DNA of 64,000 nucleotides from contig JADFZL010000025.1 of assembly GCA_015232575.1 (NCBI GenBank), forward strand, positions 28,996 through 92,995, written 5' to 3'. Shown piece after piece: positions 19,920-29,191 of this stretch. How positions within the stretch are numbered: position 1 is the first letter of the stretch; each line of letters starts with the position of its first letter. The translations under genes were made by a program, and so were the position numbers. The notes beneath the pieces are model-generated. The model saw only the letters and a list, made by a program, of their open reading frames with translations. It was not told the origin of the DNA and ran no database searches. The DNA comes from Candidatus Rifleibacteriota bacterium. GTDB lineage: Bacteria; Muiribacteriota; Ozemobacteria; Ozemobacterales; Ozemobacteraceae.

Positions 19920-21074
19920 GTGTTCGATTTCAATCAAGCGACTGCTGAAAATGCGGAGATCAAGGTAATCGGAGTGGGTGGGGGCGGTACAAATGCAATT
20001 AACCGCATGATAGAAGCCAATTTGAGTGGCGTGGAATTTATTGCGGCTAACACAGACGCTCAGGCTCTTGGACGGTCACTTGCAAAAGTGAAAATTCAGC
20101 TTGGCGACAAACTCACCAAAGGTCTTGGCGCTGGTGCCAATTATGAGATTGGAAAGAAAGCTGCAGAGGAAGACCGTGAAAGAATTCTTGAGGCACTTGA
20201 CGGTGCTGACATGGTTTTTATCACTGCCGGAATGGGCGGTGGAACGGGTACTGGTGCTGCACCAATCGTAGCAGAAGTAGCAAGAGAAGCCGGTGCTCTC
20301 ACAGTTGCTGTAGTAACTAAACCTTTCCGTTTTGAAGGAAAGCGCAGAACAGCTGCTGCCGAGCTCGGAATAAAGAACCTCAAAGAAAGAGTTGATGCTA
20401 TCATTGTTATTCCAAACGACAAACTTCTTGACGTTTCGAAAGACAACATCCCAATGATGGAAGCATTCAGATATGCAGATGACATTCTCAGACAGGGCGT
20501 TCAGGGCATATCAGATATCATCGTTATCCCCGGACTTGTAAATACTGACTTTGCTGATGTAAAAACTATCATGACCCAGGCCGGTTCTGCATTAATGGGT
20601 ATGGGTATTGCTTCAGGCGAAAACCGCGCTGTAACGGCTGCTCAGATGGCTATCGCCAGTCCGCTTCTTGAATCATCAATTCAGGGTGCCAAGGGCGTTC
20701 TGCTTAATATCACCGGCGGCGCTGACCTCGGAATTCACGAAGTTGACAAAGCATGCTCCATCATTCAGGATTGCGCAGATGAAGATGCGAACATTATCTG
20801 GGGTTCTGTACTTGATGAAAGCATGAAGGACAGCATCAAGATCACCGTTATTGCCACTGGATTCGGTGAAGAAATCAATCGCGGAATGCTCGATCCAAAG
20901 AAACGAATTCTTGATGGACTGAGAACTTCTACTCCGCATTCGATGGAATCTCAAATGCCTCCAATGCCGCAGATGCCTCAGATTCAGGTTGCTGCTTCGG
21001 GCGGCGGTGGCGGAAGCTCACATCATGACGTTGACATACCAGCTTTCCTGAGAAAGCGTGGAAATCGTTTCTAA
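19920..21074 (+). CDS. ftsZ: Cell division protein FtsZ
   Basis: A 384-residue tubulin-like GTPase that forms the cytokinetic ring. It has the tubulin signature GMGGGTGTGAAP, the N-terminal VGVGGGGTNAIN-type nucleotide site and the T7 loop VNTDFADVKTIM, which completes GTP hydrolysis in the next subunit. A short Met/Pro- and Gly/Ser-rich linker leads to the conserved tail DIPAFLRKRGNRF, which binds FtsA and other anchors. It starts with GTG, with AAAGGAGG ending 8 nt before it. It is the last gene of ftsQAZ and is followed by a hairpin. Confidence 0.97.
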   Translation: MFDFNQATAENAEIKVIGVGGGGTNAINRMIEANLSGVEFIAANTDAQALGRSLAKVKIQLGDKLTKGLGAGANYEIGKKAAEEDRERILEALDGADMVFITAGMGGGTGTGAAPIVAEVAREAGALTVAVVTKPFRFEGKRRTAAAELGIKNLKERVDAIIVIPNDKLLDVSKDNIPMMEAFRYADDILRQGVQGISDIIVIPGLVNTDFADVKTIMTQAGSALMGMGIASGENRAVTAAQMAIASPLLESSIQGAKGVLLNITGGADLGIHEVDKACSIIQDCADEDANIIWGSVLDESMKDSIKITVIATGFGEEINRGMLDPKKRILDGLRTSTPHSMESQMPPMPQMPQIQVAASGGGGGSSHHDVDIPAFLRKRGNRF

Positions 21075-21106
21075 AAAGAATTTCCATTTGAAAATAGTTG
21101 TTAATC

Positions 21107-21136
21107 TGCAAGCCGGAACCATAAATCCGGCTTGCA
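21107..21136 (+). terminator. Terminator-like hairpin after ftsZ
   Basis: A perfect 11-bp stem (21107-21117 with 21126-21136) and an 8-nt loop, followed by GTTTACTTCTTT. It lies 32 bp past the ftsZ stop. The T-run is modest. Confidence 0.7.
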
Positions 21137-21160
21137 GTTTACTTCTTTCTGATAAACAAA

Positions 21161-22642
21161 ATGGGACTTAAACATCACTGGAGTATTGAATCAATCGCCG
21201 ATAAGCTCTTAAAGACTGAAATATGCGATTTTCAAATTCCCCTTGCCGGTAAACTGCATCTTGCTCTCATATTTCCGGGTTCGTATCAGACAGGCATGTC
21301 AAACCTGGGATTCCTGACGATACACAGAATAGCCTGCCAGACACCGGATGTAGCAGTTGAAAGATTCTTCTTTCCGCTTCAACCAGACCTCCGCCACGAA
21401 CCTCCATTTTATTCCCTTGAAACAAGAAGACCTCTTGGCGATTTTGACATTCTTGCTTTTTCAATAAGCTACGAAGGCGATTTCGAACTGCTTCCACATA
21501 TTATTAAACCTCTTGGAATTCCTTTATTGCGTGAGAAGCGAAAAAAAGGCCGATTTCCGCTTCTAATGGCTGGCGGAGCAGCAGTTACCGCTAATTCAAA
21601 AGCACTTTCACTTATGTTTGATATACTTGTACATGGCGAAGGAGAAATGGTATTTGAGAATATGCTGAAAACATTTCTTTCTGATGGGTACAATAAAGAA
21701 CGCATATCCGAAATGCCAGGTGTATGGATTCCGGAAATCAGAAAGACCCCAACGCCTGTTTCAGCGCATCACGACGTGGAAAATTTTCCAGCCTGGTCAC
21801 ACTGCATTTCCTCGCAGAATGTGTTCAATGGCGCTCCACTGATTGAAGTTATGCGTGGATGTAAAAGAATATGCAAATTCTGCATGGCGCGTGAAATATA
21901 CGCACCTCTCAGAGTTCTGTCGGCCAGCAAATTCAGTGAATTCATCGAGAAGTGGTCAAATCACAAACAAATTGGACTCATCGCCCCGTCTCTCTTTGAT
22001 CATCCGGAAATTGAAAAAATTCTTGAAATTCTTTCAGAAAAAAAATTCAGCATCCATAATTCATCTGTTAAATGGGAAACTCTCAATGAGAAAATTCTGA
22101 AATTACTTTTGAATCTTGGCGTAAAAAGCATTACGCTTGCCCCGGAAAGCGGAAGTGAATTTCTTCGGAATCTTATGGGGAAACCCTTGTCTGAATTGCG
22201 TTTTTTTGATACCCTGAAACTGATAGGTTTATTATCTTTTGAGGGTGTAAAAATGTATTTTATCGTCGGACTTCCGGCCGAAACCGATGATCATCTCAAG
22301 GAAACAGTCGAATTCATTATCAAAGCACGGCAGGTTATTCCGGAAGGAGTTTCTTTATCGGCATCTTTTTCAGGATTCGTTCCCAAACCCCACACGGAAT
22401 GGGAACACGAAGTTCCGATACAGACATCAGAATTAAAGAAAAGATTTGCATTTATAAGAACTGAGCTGAACAGAGCTGCTCCGGAAATACGATTAAAATT
22501 TGACAGCCCTGAAGAAACAGCCAGACAGATTTTTTTTACGAGAGCCGGCCCGGAGCTGGCACATTATTTTGAAGAGGAGAGTATGAAATGCCGTCCACAA
22601 TTAAAAAAGATTGTCTCAGGACTTATGCAGTCGGATTATTGA
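21161..22642 (+). CDS. Radical SAM protein with N-terminal B12-binding-like domain
   Basis: A 493-residue protein. Residues about 30-190 resemble the degenerate cobalamin-binding domain of the TIGR03960-type radical SAM family (LIFPGSYQTGMSNLGF, SLETRRPLGDFDILAFSISY). The radical SAM core follows, with the 4Fe-4S motif GCKRICKFC (CxxxCxxC) near residue 235 and a PESGSEFLR strand further on. It should cleave S-adenosylmethionine to a radical; the substrate is unknown. Homologues are often next to a DUF2344 partner, which I do not see here. Its end overlaps the next gene by 55 nt. Confidence 0.8.
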   Translation: MGLKHHWSIESIADKLLKTEICDFQIPLAGKLHLALIFPGSYQTGMSNLGFLTIHRIACQTPDVAVERFFFPLQPDLRHEPPFYSLETRRPLGDFDILAFSISYEGDFELLPHIIKPLGIPLLREKRKKGRFPLLMAGGAAVTANSKALSLMFDILVHGEGEMVFENMLKTFLSDGYNKERISEMPGVWIPEIRKTPTPVSAHHDVENFPAWSHCISSQNVFNGAPLIEVMRGCKRICKFCMAREIYAPLRVLSASKFSEFIEKWSNHKQIGLIAPSLFDHPEIEKILEILSEKKFSIHNSSVKWETLNEKILKLLLNLGVKSITLAPESGSEFLRNLMGKPLSELRFFDTLKLIGLLSFEGVKMYFIVGLPAETDDHLKETVEFIIKARQVIPEGVSLSASFSGFVPKPHTEWEHEVPIQTSELKKRFAFIRTELNRAAPEIRLKFDSPEETARQIFFTRAGPELAHYFEEESMKCRPQLKKIVSGLMQSDY

Positions 22643-23625
22643 TTTTCTTGACTGTTATGTCAGTTTTCTTCACCGGATGCACAGATTCAGGAGGCAATTC
22701 TGTTAAAAAGAATCTCAGAATTGGAATTGTAATATCTCCGCAGGGATTAAACGACAAAGGCTTTAATGAAATGGCTCACACCGGCATGAAGAATGCCGAA
22801 AAACTTTATGGTGCCGAGACAATCATTATCGAACCAGTCACCATGCATGATTCTGAAGCATCTTTGAGATTCTTTACCGGTCAGACATTTGATGCAATAA
22901 TAGCTGTCGGAATGAGCTTTATCGAACCAATTAAAAAGGTTTCAAAAGAGCATCCAGAGTTACCTTTCTTCATAATTGATTCAGATATTTCCGAAGGGAA
23001 AATAAGAGGAATTTCTTTCAGGGAAGAAGAAGGAAGCTTTTTGTGCGGATATCTCGCATCTTCAATGAGCAAATCTAATAAAATTGGCTTCGTAGGCGGA
23101 GTTAACATTCCAGTAATTCAAAGATTTCTGACTGGTTATAAAGAAGGTGCTGCATTTTTTTCAAGCGATACGCAGGTTATTGAAAAATTCGTTGCTGAAG
23201 GTTACAGCGGCTTTAACCTTGCTGATAAGGCAAAGCAGATAACTCTTGACATGTATCAGGGTGGTTGCGATGTAATATTTCATGCAGCCGGTGCATCAGG
23301 CCTGGGAGTTATTTCTGCTGGAGTCGAAGCCAAAAAATTTCTTATCGGTGCTGATATGAATCAGGACTGGCTAGCCCCTGGACTAATACTTACAAGCATG
23401 GTAAAACGTGTTGACCTGGTCGTTGAAAACATAATTAAATCATTACATGACGGGAATAAGCTGGATACAATGAAATTTTCCTACGGAATATCTGATGGTG
23501 GCTTAGACCTTACTGATTTTGAATTCACGCGAAACATTGTCGGTGATGAACTGATAGCAAAACTTAACACGCTTAAAAATGAGATATCCTCAGGAAAAAG
23601 GAAAGTTTCGGTGCCTGTAAAATAG
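22588..23625 (+). CDS. BMP-family (BmpA/PnrA-like) substrate-binding lipoprotein
   Basis: A 345-residue lipoprotein. The leader ends in the lipobox FFTGC, and the mature part matches the basic-membrane-protein family: RIGIVISPQGLNDKGFNEMA, IIAVGMSFIEPI and HAAGASGLGVISA. Characterised members bind purine nucleosides for an ABC importer. No permease or ATPase gene is nearby, so a partner must be elsewhere. It starts inside the radical SAM gene at an ATG preceded by GAGGAG, so the two are coupled although no functional link is obvious. Confidence 0.88.
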   Translation: MPSTIKKDCLRTYAVGLLIFLTVMSVFFTGCTDSGGNSVKKNLRIGIVISPQGLNDKGFNEMAHTGMKNAEKLYGAETIIIEPVTMHDSEASLRFFTGQTFDAIIAVGMSFIEPIKKVSKEHPELPFFIIDSDISEGKIRGISFREEEGSFLCGYLASSMSKSNKIGFVGGVNIPVIQRFLTGYKEGAAFFSSDTQVIEKFVAEGYSGFNLADKAKQITLDMYQGGCDVIFHAAGASGLGVISAGVEAKKFLIGADMNQDWLAPGLILTSMVKRVDLVVENIIKSLHDGNKLDTMKFSYGISDGGLDLTDFEFTRNIVGDELIAKLNTLKNEISSGKRKVSVPVK

Positions 23626-23659
23626 CATTTACCCCAAAAAATTGGAGAAACATTAGATA

Positions 23660-24493
23660 GTGGATGAGCGACCAATAGGCGTTTTCGATTCAGGAGTCGG
23701 TGGTCTTACTGTAGTTAAGGAGATCAGAGCGATCCTTCCAACCGAAGATATCGTTTATTTTGGAGATACAGCAAGAGTGCCTTATGGCAACAAATCAATT
23801 CCGGTTATCAGACGTTTTTGCCTTGAAATTGTAAATTTTCTCGAAACAATGAAGGTAAAAATGATTGTAATCGCCTGCAATACAGCATCTGCACTGGCTC
23901 TTGACCATGTCAGACGCAACACAGTTCTTCCAGTAATCGGAGTAATTGATCCCGGAGTAAGGGCAGCTCTCAGAAAAGCTCCTTCTGTGAATGATCGTGA
24001 AAAGAAAATCGGAGTAATCGGAACCAGAGCCACAATTAAATCAGAGGCATATCAGAAGCGCCTGAAGAGACTTGATTCGGGCTGTTCAGTATTTGCAAAA
24101 CCATGTCCGCTTTTTGTACCGATAGTCGAAGAAAATCTTTCTGATTCCATAATCGCCGAACAAACGCTTAACATGTACCTTGATGAATTCAGATCATTGT
24201 CCCTTGATGCTCTTATTCTTGCGTGTACACATTATCCACTGCTGAAAAAATCTCTGGATATTTTTTTTGATAAAAAAGTAATTCTTATTGACTCTGCTGA
24301 AGAAACCGCGCTGGAAGTAGCAGAAATCCTCAAAGCGCACAGAATTTCCGCTCCTTCAGAGAGAAATGGAACCGACGAATTTTATGTTTCCGACAGCCCG
24401 GAATCTTTTATGTTGGTTGGAAGCCAGTTTCTGAAGCATCCTCTGGACAAAGTATTTCTTGAACCGGTCTGGCAGCGCACCTCTGAGAAATGA
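23660..24493 (+). CDS. murI: Glutamate racemase
   Basis: A 277-residue enzyme converting L- to D-glutamate for peptidoglycan. The acid and two catalytic cysteines are in place: Asp in GVFDSGVGGLT, Cys in VIACNTASA and Cys in LACTHYPLL, together with YFGDTARVPYGNKS. The start is GTG, with GGAG about 12 nt upstream. It follows the lipoprotein gene by 34 bp and may be in the same transcript. Confidence 0.95.
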   Translation: MDERPIGVFDSGVGGLTVVKEIRAILPTEDIVYFGDTARVPYGNKSIPVIRRFCLEIVNFLETMKVKMIVIACNTASALALDHVRRNTVLPVIGVIDPGVRAALRKAPSVNDREKKIGVIGTRATIKSEAYQKRLKRLDSGCSVFAKPCPLFVPIVEENLSDSIIAEQTLNMYLDEFRSLSLDALILACTHYPLLKKSLDIFFDKKVILIDSAEETALEVAEILKAHRISAPSERNGTDEFYVSDSPESFMLVGSQFLKHPLDKVFLEPVWQRTSEK

Positions 24494-24519
24494 TCTTTTT
24501 CTTTTACTTACAAAACAAA

Positions 24520-24550
24520 TTGCCATTTTTTTTGATTTTTTTGTTATAAT
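24520..24550 (+). promoter_or_regulatory. Candidate sigma-70 promoter for the peptidase gene
   Basis: TTGCCA at 24520 and a perfect TATAAT at 24545 are separated by 19 bp of T-rich sequence. They lie 39 bp before the ATG at 24589, which has AAGGAG 9 nt upstream. The spacing is slightly long. Confidence 0.5.
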
Positions 24551-24588
24551 GTAATTGGAGGGGAAAATCCTTTAAGGAGAATTTGTTT

Positions 24589-25644
24589 ATGAAAAAAACT
24601 TTTATGCCTTTGATACTGATATTACTTCTGACTTTTTTGAATATTTCAACTGCTGTTTTTTCACAGGGCAGTGTTCTTGACACGATTCATAGCGCAGAAG
24701 AAAGTGGTCAGGATGCAGGCTATATTCCTGAAGATCCTGTAAATAATTCGCCTAGCGAGCAGGTTTTCCTTGAGGAAAGCTCCCCTGAACCTATTGCTGC
24801 AAGAGAATGCCCACTTAGCGGGCAGACTTCTTATAACATGTCTGAGCAGCAATACCAGGAAATGATAACAAAGATTGTAAACCAGATAATCCAGCAATTG
24901 ATTTCTATCTATGGTGTCAACGGACTCAGCGGAAAAACAATAGTTATTATAATCCCGCCGTTTAACCCGCCAGCAGACACCACCACCTCTGTAAACACAA
25001 ATACCAGAGTCGATACTTCCACAAATACCTATACTAATACAAATACTAACGTAAATACTTCCACAAAAACGTATACCAATACGAACACTTCTTCCAGCAC
25101 CTCAACTTCTACAAGTACAAACACATCTACAGACACCATTAACGGCTTGAAAGCCGAGATGAGATCAAAGTACGGAATCTCGGCCAATGATGGCTCTTCA
25201 AGCTGGAGTTTAAGACAACTTCAGGAAGCAAATAAGGTTCTTGCAACTCTCCCTCAAAAGTTCCTCACGTCCACTAAAAGTATCAAACGTGATGCTGTTT
25301 TCCAGAGCCCCAATGTTCTCGGATACGTTCAGATGGGAATTCCTGAAGTTCACATGTTAAACAGTTCTTGTTATCAGGGAACTTTCCAGGGCACGCTCGT
25401 TCACGAGATGACTCATTGCTTCCAGTCTGAAAATCCTCAGGCATATTACGACTTCAAAAATACTTTCTGGTCTGGAGGACGGCAAAACTCTTCCTCTGTC
25501 TCCAGCTACGGAAACACACAACCAATCGAAGATATGGCTGAATGTGTGAGGATGTACTGGCAGGCTGGTTCAGCCATGAAAGCAAGGTATCCGGACAGAT
25601 ATGAATTTATCAAAAATAGAGTAATGGACGGAAAAGAATTCTAA
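24589..25644 (+). CDS. Secreted zinc metallopeptidase-like protein with Thr/Asn-rich linker
   Basis: A 351-residue exported protein. The ATG at 24589 fits AAGGAG; a TTG at 24583 is less likely. The leader ends near STAVFSQ. Residues about 125-185 are a low-complexity linker of Thr, Asn and Ser repeats. The C-terminal domain has HEMTH at about residue 270 and, some 40 residues later, SSYGNTQPIEDMAE. This is the HExxH...ED(x)AE pattern of gluzincin-type peptidases, in which the later Glu is the third zinc ligand. The substrate is unknown. It is a single gene with its own promoter and terminator. Confidence 0.75.
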   Translation: MKKTFMPLILILLLTFLNISTAVFSQGSVLDTIHSAEESGQDAGYIPEDPVNNSPSEQVFLEESSPEPIAARECPLSGQTSYNMSEQQYQEMITKIVNQIIQQLISIYGVNGLSGKTIVIIIPPFNPPADTTTSVNTNTRVDTSTNTYTNTNTNVNTSTKTYTNTNTSSSTSTSTSTNTSTDTINGLKAEMRSKYGISANDGSSSWSLRQLQEANKVLATLPQKFLTSTKSIKRDAVFQSPNVLGYVQMGIPEVHMLNSSCYQGTFQGTLVHEMTHCFQSENPQAYYDFKNTFWSGGRQNSSSVSSYGNTQPIEDMAECVRMYWQAGSAMKARYPDRYEFIKNRVMDGKEF

Positions 25645-25696
25645 TACAAACATAAGGAAAACCTACAGTCTGATTACATAAATATGAGGCAAACTA

Positions 25697-25721
25697 AAAG
25701 ACGCGAAAGCGTCTTTTTTTT
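25697..25721 (+). terminator. Rho-independent terminator of the peptidase gene
   Basis: The stem AGACGC/GCGTCT around a GAAA tetraloop is followed by eight T and preceded by A, so it could also stop transcription coming from the minus strand. Confidence 0.88.
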
Positions 25722-25734
25722 ACCTTCAAAATGA

Positions 25735-25965
25735 CTACTCAGCGCGAATTTTGTCGAAATCATTTAAAAATTCAACAATCGAGATAGTCACACTGTGTTT
25801 CATAAACGGAATTACAAATGAGCTGAACAAATGTATCATCATCGGTTCTTGCTTTTTCAAGTGAAGCAAGTATATGCGAATAATTGCTGATTCACGTTCA
25901 ATATTTTGGAATCTGCCCACAAACCCGGAAGAAATAAACGTTCTGGTAGACGAGTTTGTGGGCAT
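25735..25965 (-). CDS. Possible small protein after the RND gene
   Basis: A 76-codon frame begins 16 nt after the RND transporter stop and ends at the peptidase terminator, so it fits as a last gene of the efflux operon. The ribosome site is weak and I recognise no family; it has a hydrophobic middle (MMIHLFSSFVIPFM). It may be only 3' sequence. Confidence 0.3.
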   Translation of the reverse strand: MPTNSSTRTFISSGFVGRFQNIERESAIIRIYLLHLKKQEPMMIHLFSSFVIPFMKHSVTISIVEFLNDFDKIRAE

Positions 25966-25981
25966 TACATTAATTTTACTT

Positions 25982-28900
25982 CTATGCTGACTTTTGCTCA
26001 GAGGCTTCGCGGCTGGCTTCCATATAGTACAAGACTGGAACAGCTATGCGTGCCAGCAATGTTGATGCAACTTCCCCGGCCATGAGAGAAATAGCCAGGC
26101 CCTGGAAAATCGGATCGAACAGAATTACTCCGGCGCCAACAACTACTGCCGCTGCAGTCAGCAACATCGGACGAAACCGCACCGCACCGGCTTCCACAAC
26201 TGCTTCAGACAATGGAAGACCTTCGGCCTGCTTCAGCTGAATGAAGTCCACAAGAATGATGGAATTTCGAACGATTATTCCTGCTCCTGCAATGAAGCCG
26301 ATCATCGAAGTTGCCGTAAAGAATCCTCCCAAAAGATAATGAGCAGGAAGAATTCCAACCAGCGTTAAAGGAATTGGTACCATGATCGTAAACGGAGTAA
26401 TAAAGTTCTGAAACCAGGCTACCACAAGAATATAGATCAACAGTAATACCGCGGTAAATGCCAGACCGAGGTCGCGAAAAACCTCGAAAGTGATATGCCA
26501 TTCTCCGTCCCATTTCAGAGAATAGGTTGAAGTGTCGTCTGGAACAGCGGTGTGCCACTGCGTGACTTTTCCGCCGTCAGGGGCAACCAGAGTTTTGACT
26601 TTTTCAATCAAATCGAGAATCGGATATACCGGGCTCTCCTCTGCTCCAGCCACATCAGCAGTAACGTAGACGACCTGTTTCAGGTTTTTGTGATACCGAC
26701 TTTTTTCCTCGGTAAGAGTAACCGGCCGAACAATTTCGGAAAGCGGAACCTGGCGACCAGTTGTTGGAGAGACTGCCTTGATATCCATTATGGATTCAGG
26801 ATTCGCACGAAACTGTCTCGGCAGGCGAACCAGAATCGGAACGTCCTCTTTTTCCCCGGGAAGACGCATAAGGCTTGCCTGAGCCCCATCTACGCCCATC
26901 CGAATGGTTTGAGCGACGTTTTCCACCGAGATTCCGAGTAACGAAGCTTTCTGACGGTCAATTACGTATCTGACTTTCTGCTGATCGGCTTCAGTGTAAG
27001 TGTCGACATCGACAACGCTTCCTGTTGCACGGAATAATGCTTCAACCTGTTTTGCCAGGCGAATGGTCTCTGAATAATCAGGCCCGTAAACTTCGGCAAC
27101 TAGCGTTTGTAAAACCGGCGGGCCGGGCGGAACCTCTGCAACTTTGATGTTCGCCGCATATAAAGTGGCTATTTTCTGCAATTCCTTTCTGACCTGAACC
27201 GCAATTTCATGGCTCTGACGTGTTCTCGCTGATTTTCCGGTCAAATTCACCTGGAGATCAGCCATGTTCGACTGATTTCTCAGGAAATAATGCCTGACCA
27301 GACCGTTGAAGTTATATGGGCTTGGTGTGCCAACATAGGTTTCGACATCAACCACCTCTGGAACAGTCTTCAAATATGAAACCATTGCCTGAGCAGCCTG
27401 GGATGTTCTTTCAAGTGTTGTTCCGGCAGGCATATCGATTATCACCTGAAATTCACTTTTATTATCAAAGGGAAGCATTTTTATCTTGACCATGCGCAGC
27501 GGAACCATCAATATCACCGCCAGCAGCAAAACGAAAATGCCGACCAGAAACAATTTTCTCACTCTGGCATTATCAATCAGAGGATGCATTATTTTCCTGT
27601 ACAACCTGGTAGTGTAACTATCGTCATGACCGTGAGAATCAGTTGGATTGTGCTTATCAAACTTCAGGAAGCGCAATGCAGCCCAGGGAGTCACCATGAA
27701 TGCAACGAGCAATGAAAAGAACATCGCCGCCGAAGCTCCAATCGGAATCGGTCTCATGTATGGACCCATCAATCCTTGTACAAAAGCCATCGGTAGAATT
27801 GCGGCAATTACAGTCGCAGTCGCCAAAATCGTTGGATTTCCCACCTCATCGACGGCTTCCACTGTAACATCCGATGGGTCACGTCCTGAGTTTTTCGAAA
27901 GACCGAAATGGCGAACCATGTTTTCAACCACTACGATGGCGTCGTCAACAAGAATTCCAATCGAAAAAATAAGCGCAAACAGAGTAATTCTGTTTAATGT
28001 ATAGCCCCAAAGATAGAAGAATGCCAGAGTCAACGCCAAAGTTACAGGAATGGCGGTGGCAACAACTCCGGCTTCACGCCAACCAAGAGAGATGACGATT
28101 AAAAAAGCAACGGAAAGTGTTGCCAGAAGCATGTGGAATAAAAGTTCGTTCGATTTTTCCGCAGAAGTTTCTCCGTAATTTCGGGTAACCTGAATTTTGA
28201 CGTCTTTTGGAATAAGCTTTTCACGAAGAGCTTCGAGTTTCTTGTCTACGGCATGGGTAATGGCAATGGCATTGGTGCCTTGCCGCTTGGCAATAGAAAG
28301 AGTGACGGCTGCTGATTTTGCGGTTTTCTCAAGGGCTTTTGATCCGGGCCCGAAGTCTATGAATACATAATTATCAGGTTCATTGGGGCCGTCAAGCACT
28401 TTTGCAATGTCAGAAAGGTAAACAGGTCTTCCAGATCTGACGGCAACTACGAGTCGTTCAACTTCTTGTACTGAGGAAAAAAAGTTGCCAGCTTCAAGAA
28501 GAATTTCACGGTTTTGAGAATACGCGCGGCCCGAGGAAAAACGGCTATTCGCAGCGCTCAACGACTGCATGATTTCAAACGGGGAAATGTTAAATCCGGC
28601 GGCTTTTGTTGGGTCGAATTCGACTCGAAGTGTTCTGGGGCTGCCTCCAGACAAAATCAGTTCTGATACGTCATTTATCGACTTGATTTCATCTGAAACC
28701 TGAGCTACTACTCGACGAAGTTGGTAGTGATCGTATTTTTCGCTCCAGAAAGTGACCGCCATTATCGGGACATCGTCGATAGATCGGTTTTTTATGAAAG
28801 GTCCAACTGTTCCCTGAGGAATGCGATCTCTGTTATGCGTAAGTTTTTCGTTGATTTTCACTAAAGATCGTTCGAGATCTTCACCGACTTTGAACCGAAC

Positions 28901-29191
28901 GATTGCCATTCCACGTTCGGGGCTGGATGTTGTATAGATATATTCAACGCCCGGAATTTCCCACAACAATTTTTCCATGGGTCTGTTGAGGCGCTCCTCG
29001 ACTTCTGCAGGGGAAGCTCCGGGAAGACCTACAAAAATGTCTATCATGGGAACGATTATCTGAGGCTCTTCTTCGCGTGGGGTCATTACAACCGCAAAGA
29101 TTCCGAACATGATGGAAAAAATAATAAAAAGGGGAGTCAACTTCGAATTGATGAACTTCCCGGAAAATCGTCCAGATATTCCCAGATTCAT
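25982..29191 (-). CDS. RND efflux transporter permease
   Basis: A 1069-residue inner-membrane pump of the RND superfamily, using proton influx to drive export through the adaptor and TolC channel encoded next to it. It has an N-terminal helix, a large periplasmic porter domain (PGASPAEVEERLNRPMEKLL), a central helix bundle with the two proton-relay aspartates (GILVDDAIVVVEN), a second periplasmic domain and a C-terminal bundle (GAGIIVRNSIILVDF). Its start overlaps the adaptor stop by 4 nt. The HAE-type drug group is more likely than the heavy-metal CzcA group, but the substrate is not evident. Confidence 0.92.
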   Translation of the reverse strand: MNLGISGRFSGKFINSKLTPLFIIFSIMFGIFAVVMTPREEEPQIIVPMIDIFVGLPGASPAEVEERLNRPMEKLLWEIPGVEYIYTTSSPERGMAIVRFKVGEDLERSLVKINEKLTHNRDRIPQGTVGPFIKNRSIDDVPIMAVTFWSEKYDHYQLRRVVAQVSDEIKSINDVSELILSGGSPRTLRVEFDPTKAAGFNISPFEIMQSLSAANSRFSSGRAYSQNREILLEAGNFFSSVQEVERLVVAVRSGRPVYLSDIAKVLDGPNEPDNYVFIDFGPGSKALEKTAKSAAVTLSIAKRQGTNAIAITHAVDKKLEALREKLIPKDVKIQVTRNYGETSAEKSNELLFHMLLATLSVAFLIVISLGWREAGVVATAIPVTLALTLAFFYLWGYTLNRITLFALIFSIGILVDDAIVVVENMVRHFGLSKNSGRDPSDVTVEAVDEVGNPTILATATVIAAILPMAFVQGLMGPYMRPIPIGASAAMFFSLLVAFMVTPWAALRFLKFDKHNPTDSHGHDDSYTTRLYRKIMHPLIDNARVRKLFLVGIFVLLLAVILMVPLRMVKIKMLPFDNKSEFQVIIDMPAGTTLERTSQAAQAMVSYLKTVPEVVDVETYVGTPSPYNFNGLVRHYFLRNQSNMADLQVNLTGKSARTRQSHEIAVQVRKELQKIATLYAANIKVAEVPPGPPVLQTLVAEVYGPDYSETIRLAKQVEALFRATGSVVDVDTYTEADQQKVRYVIDRQKASLLGISVENVAQTIRMGVDGAQASLMRLPGEKEDVPILVRLPRQFRANPESIMDIKAVSPTTGRQVPLSEIVRPVTLTEEKSRYHKNLKQVVYVTADVAGAEESPVYPILDLIEKVKTLVAPDGGKVTQWHTAVPDDTSTYSLKWDGEWHITFEVFRDLGLAFTAVLLLIYILVVAWFQNFITPFTIMVPIPLTLVGILPAHYLLGGFFTATSMIGFIAGAGIIVRNSIILVDFIQLKQAEGLPLSEAVVEAGAVRFRPMLLTAAAVVVGAGVILFDPIFQGLAISLMAGEVASTLLARIAVPVLYYMEASREASEQKSA

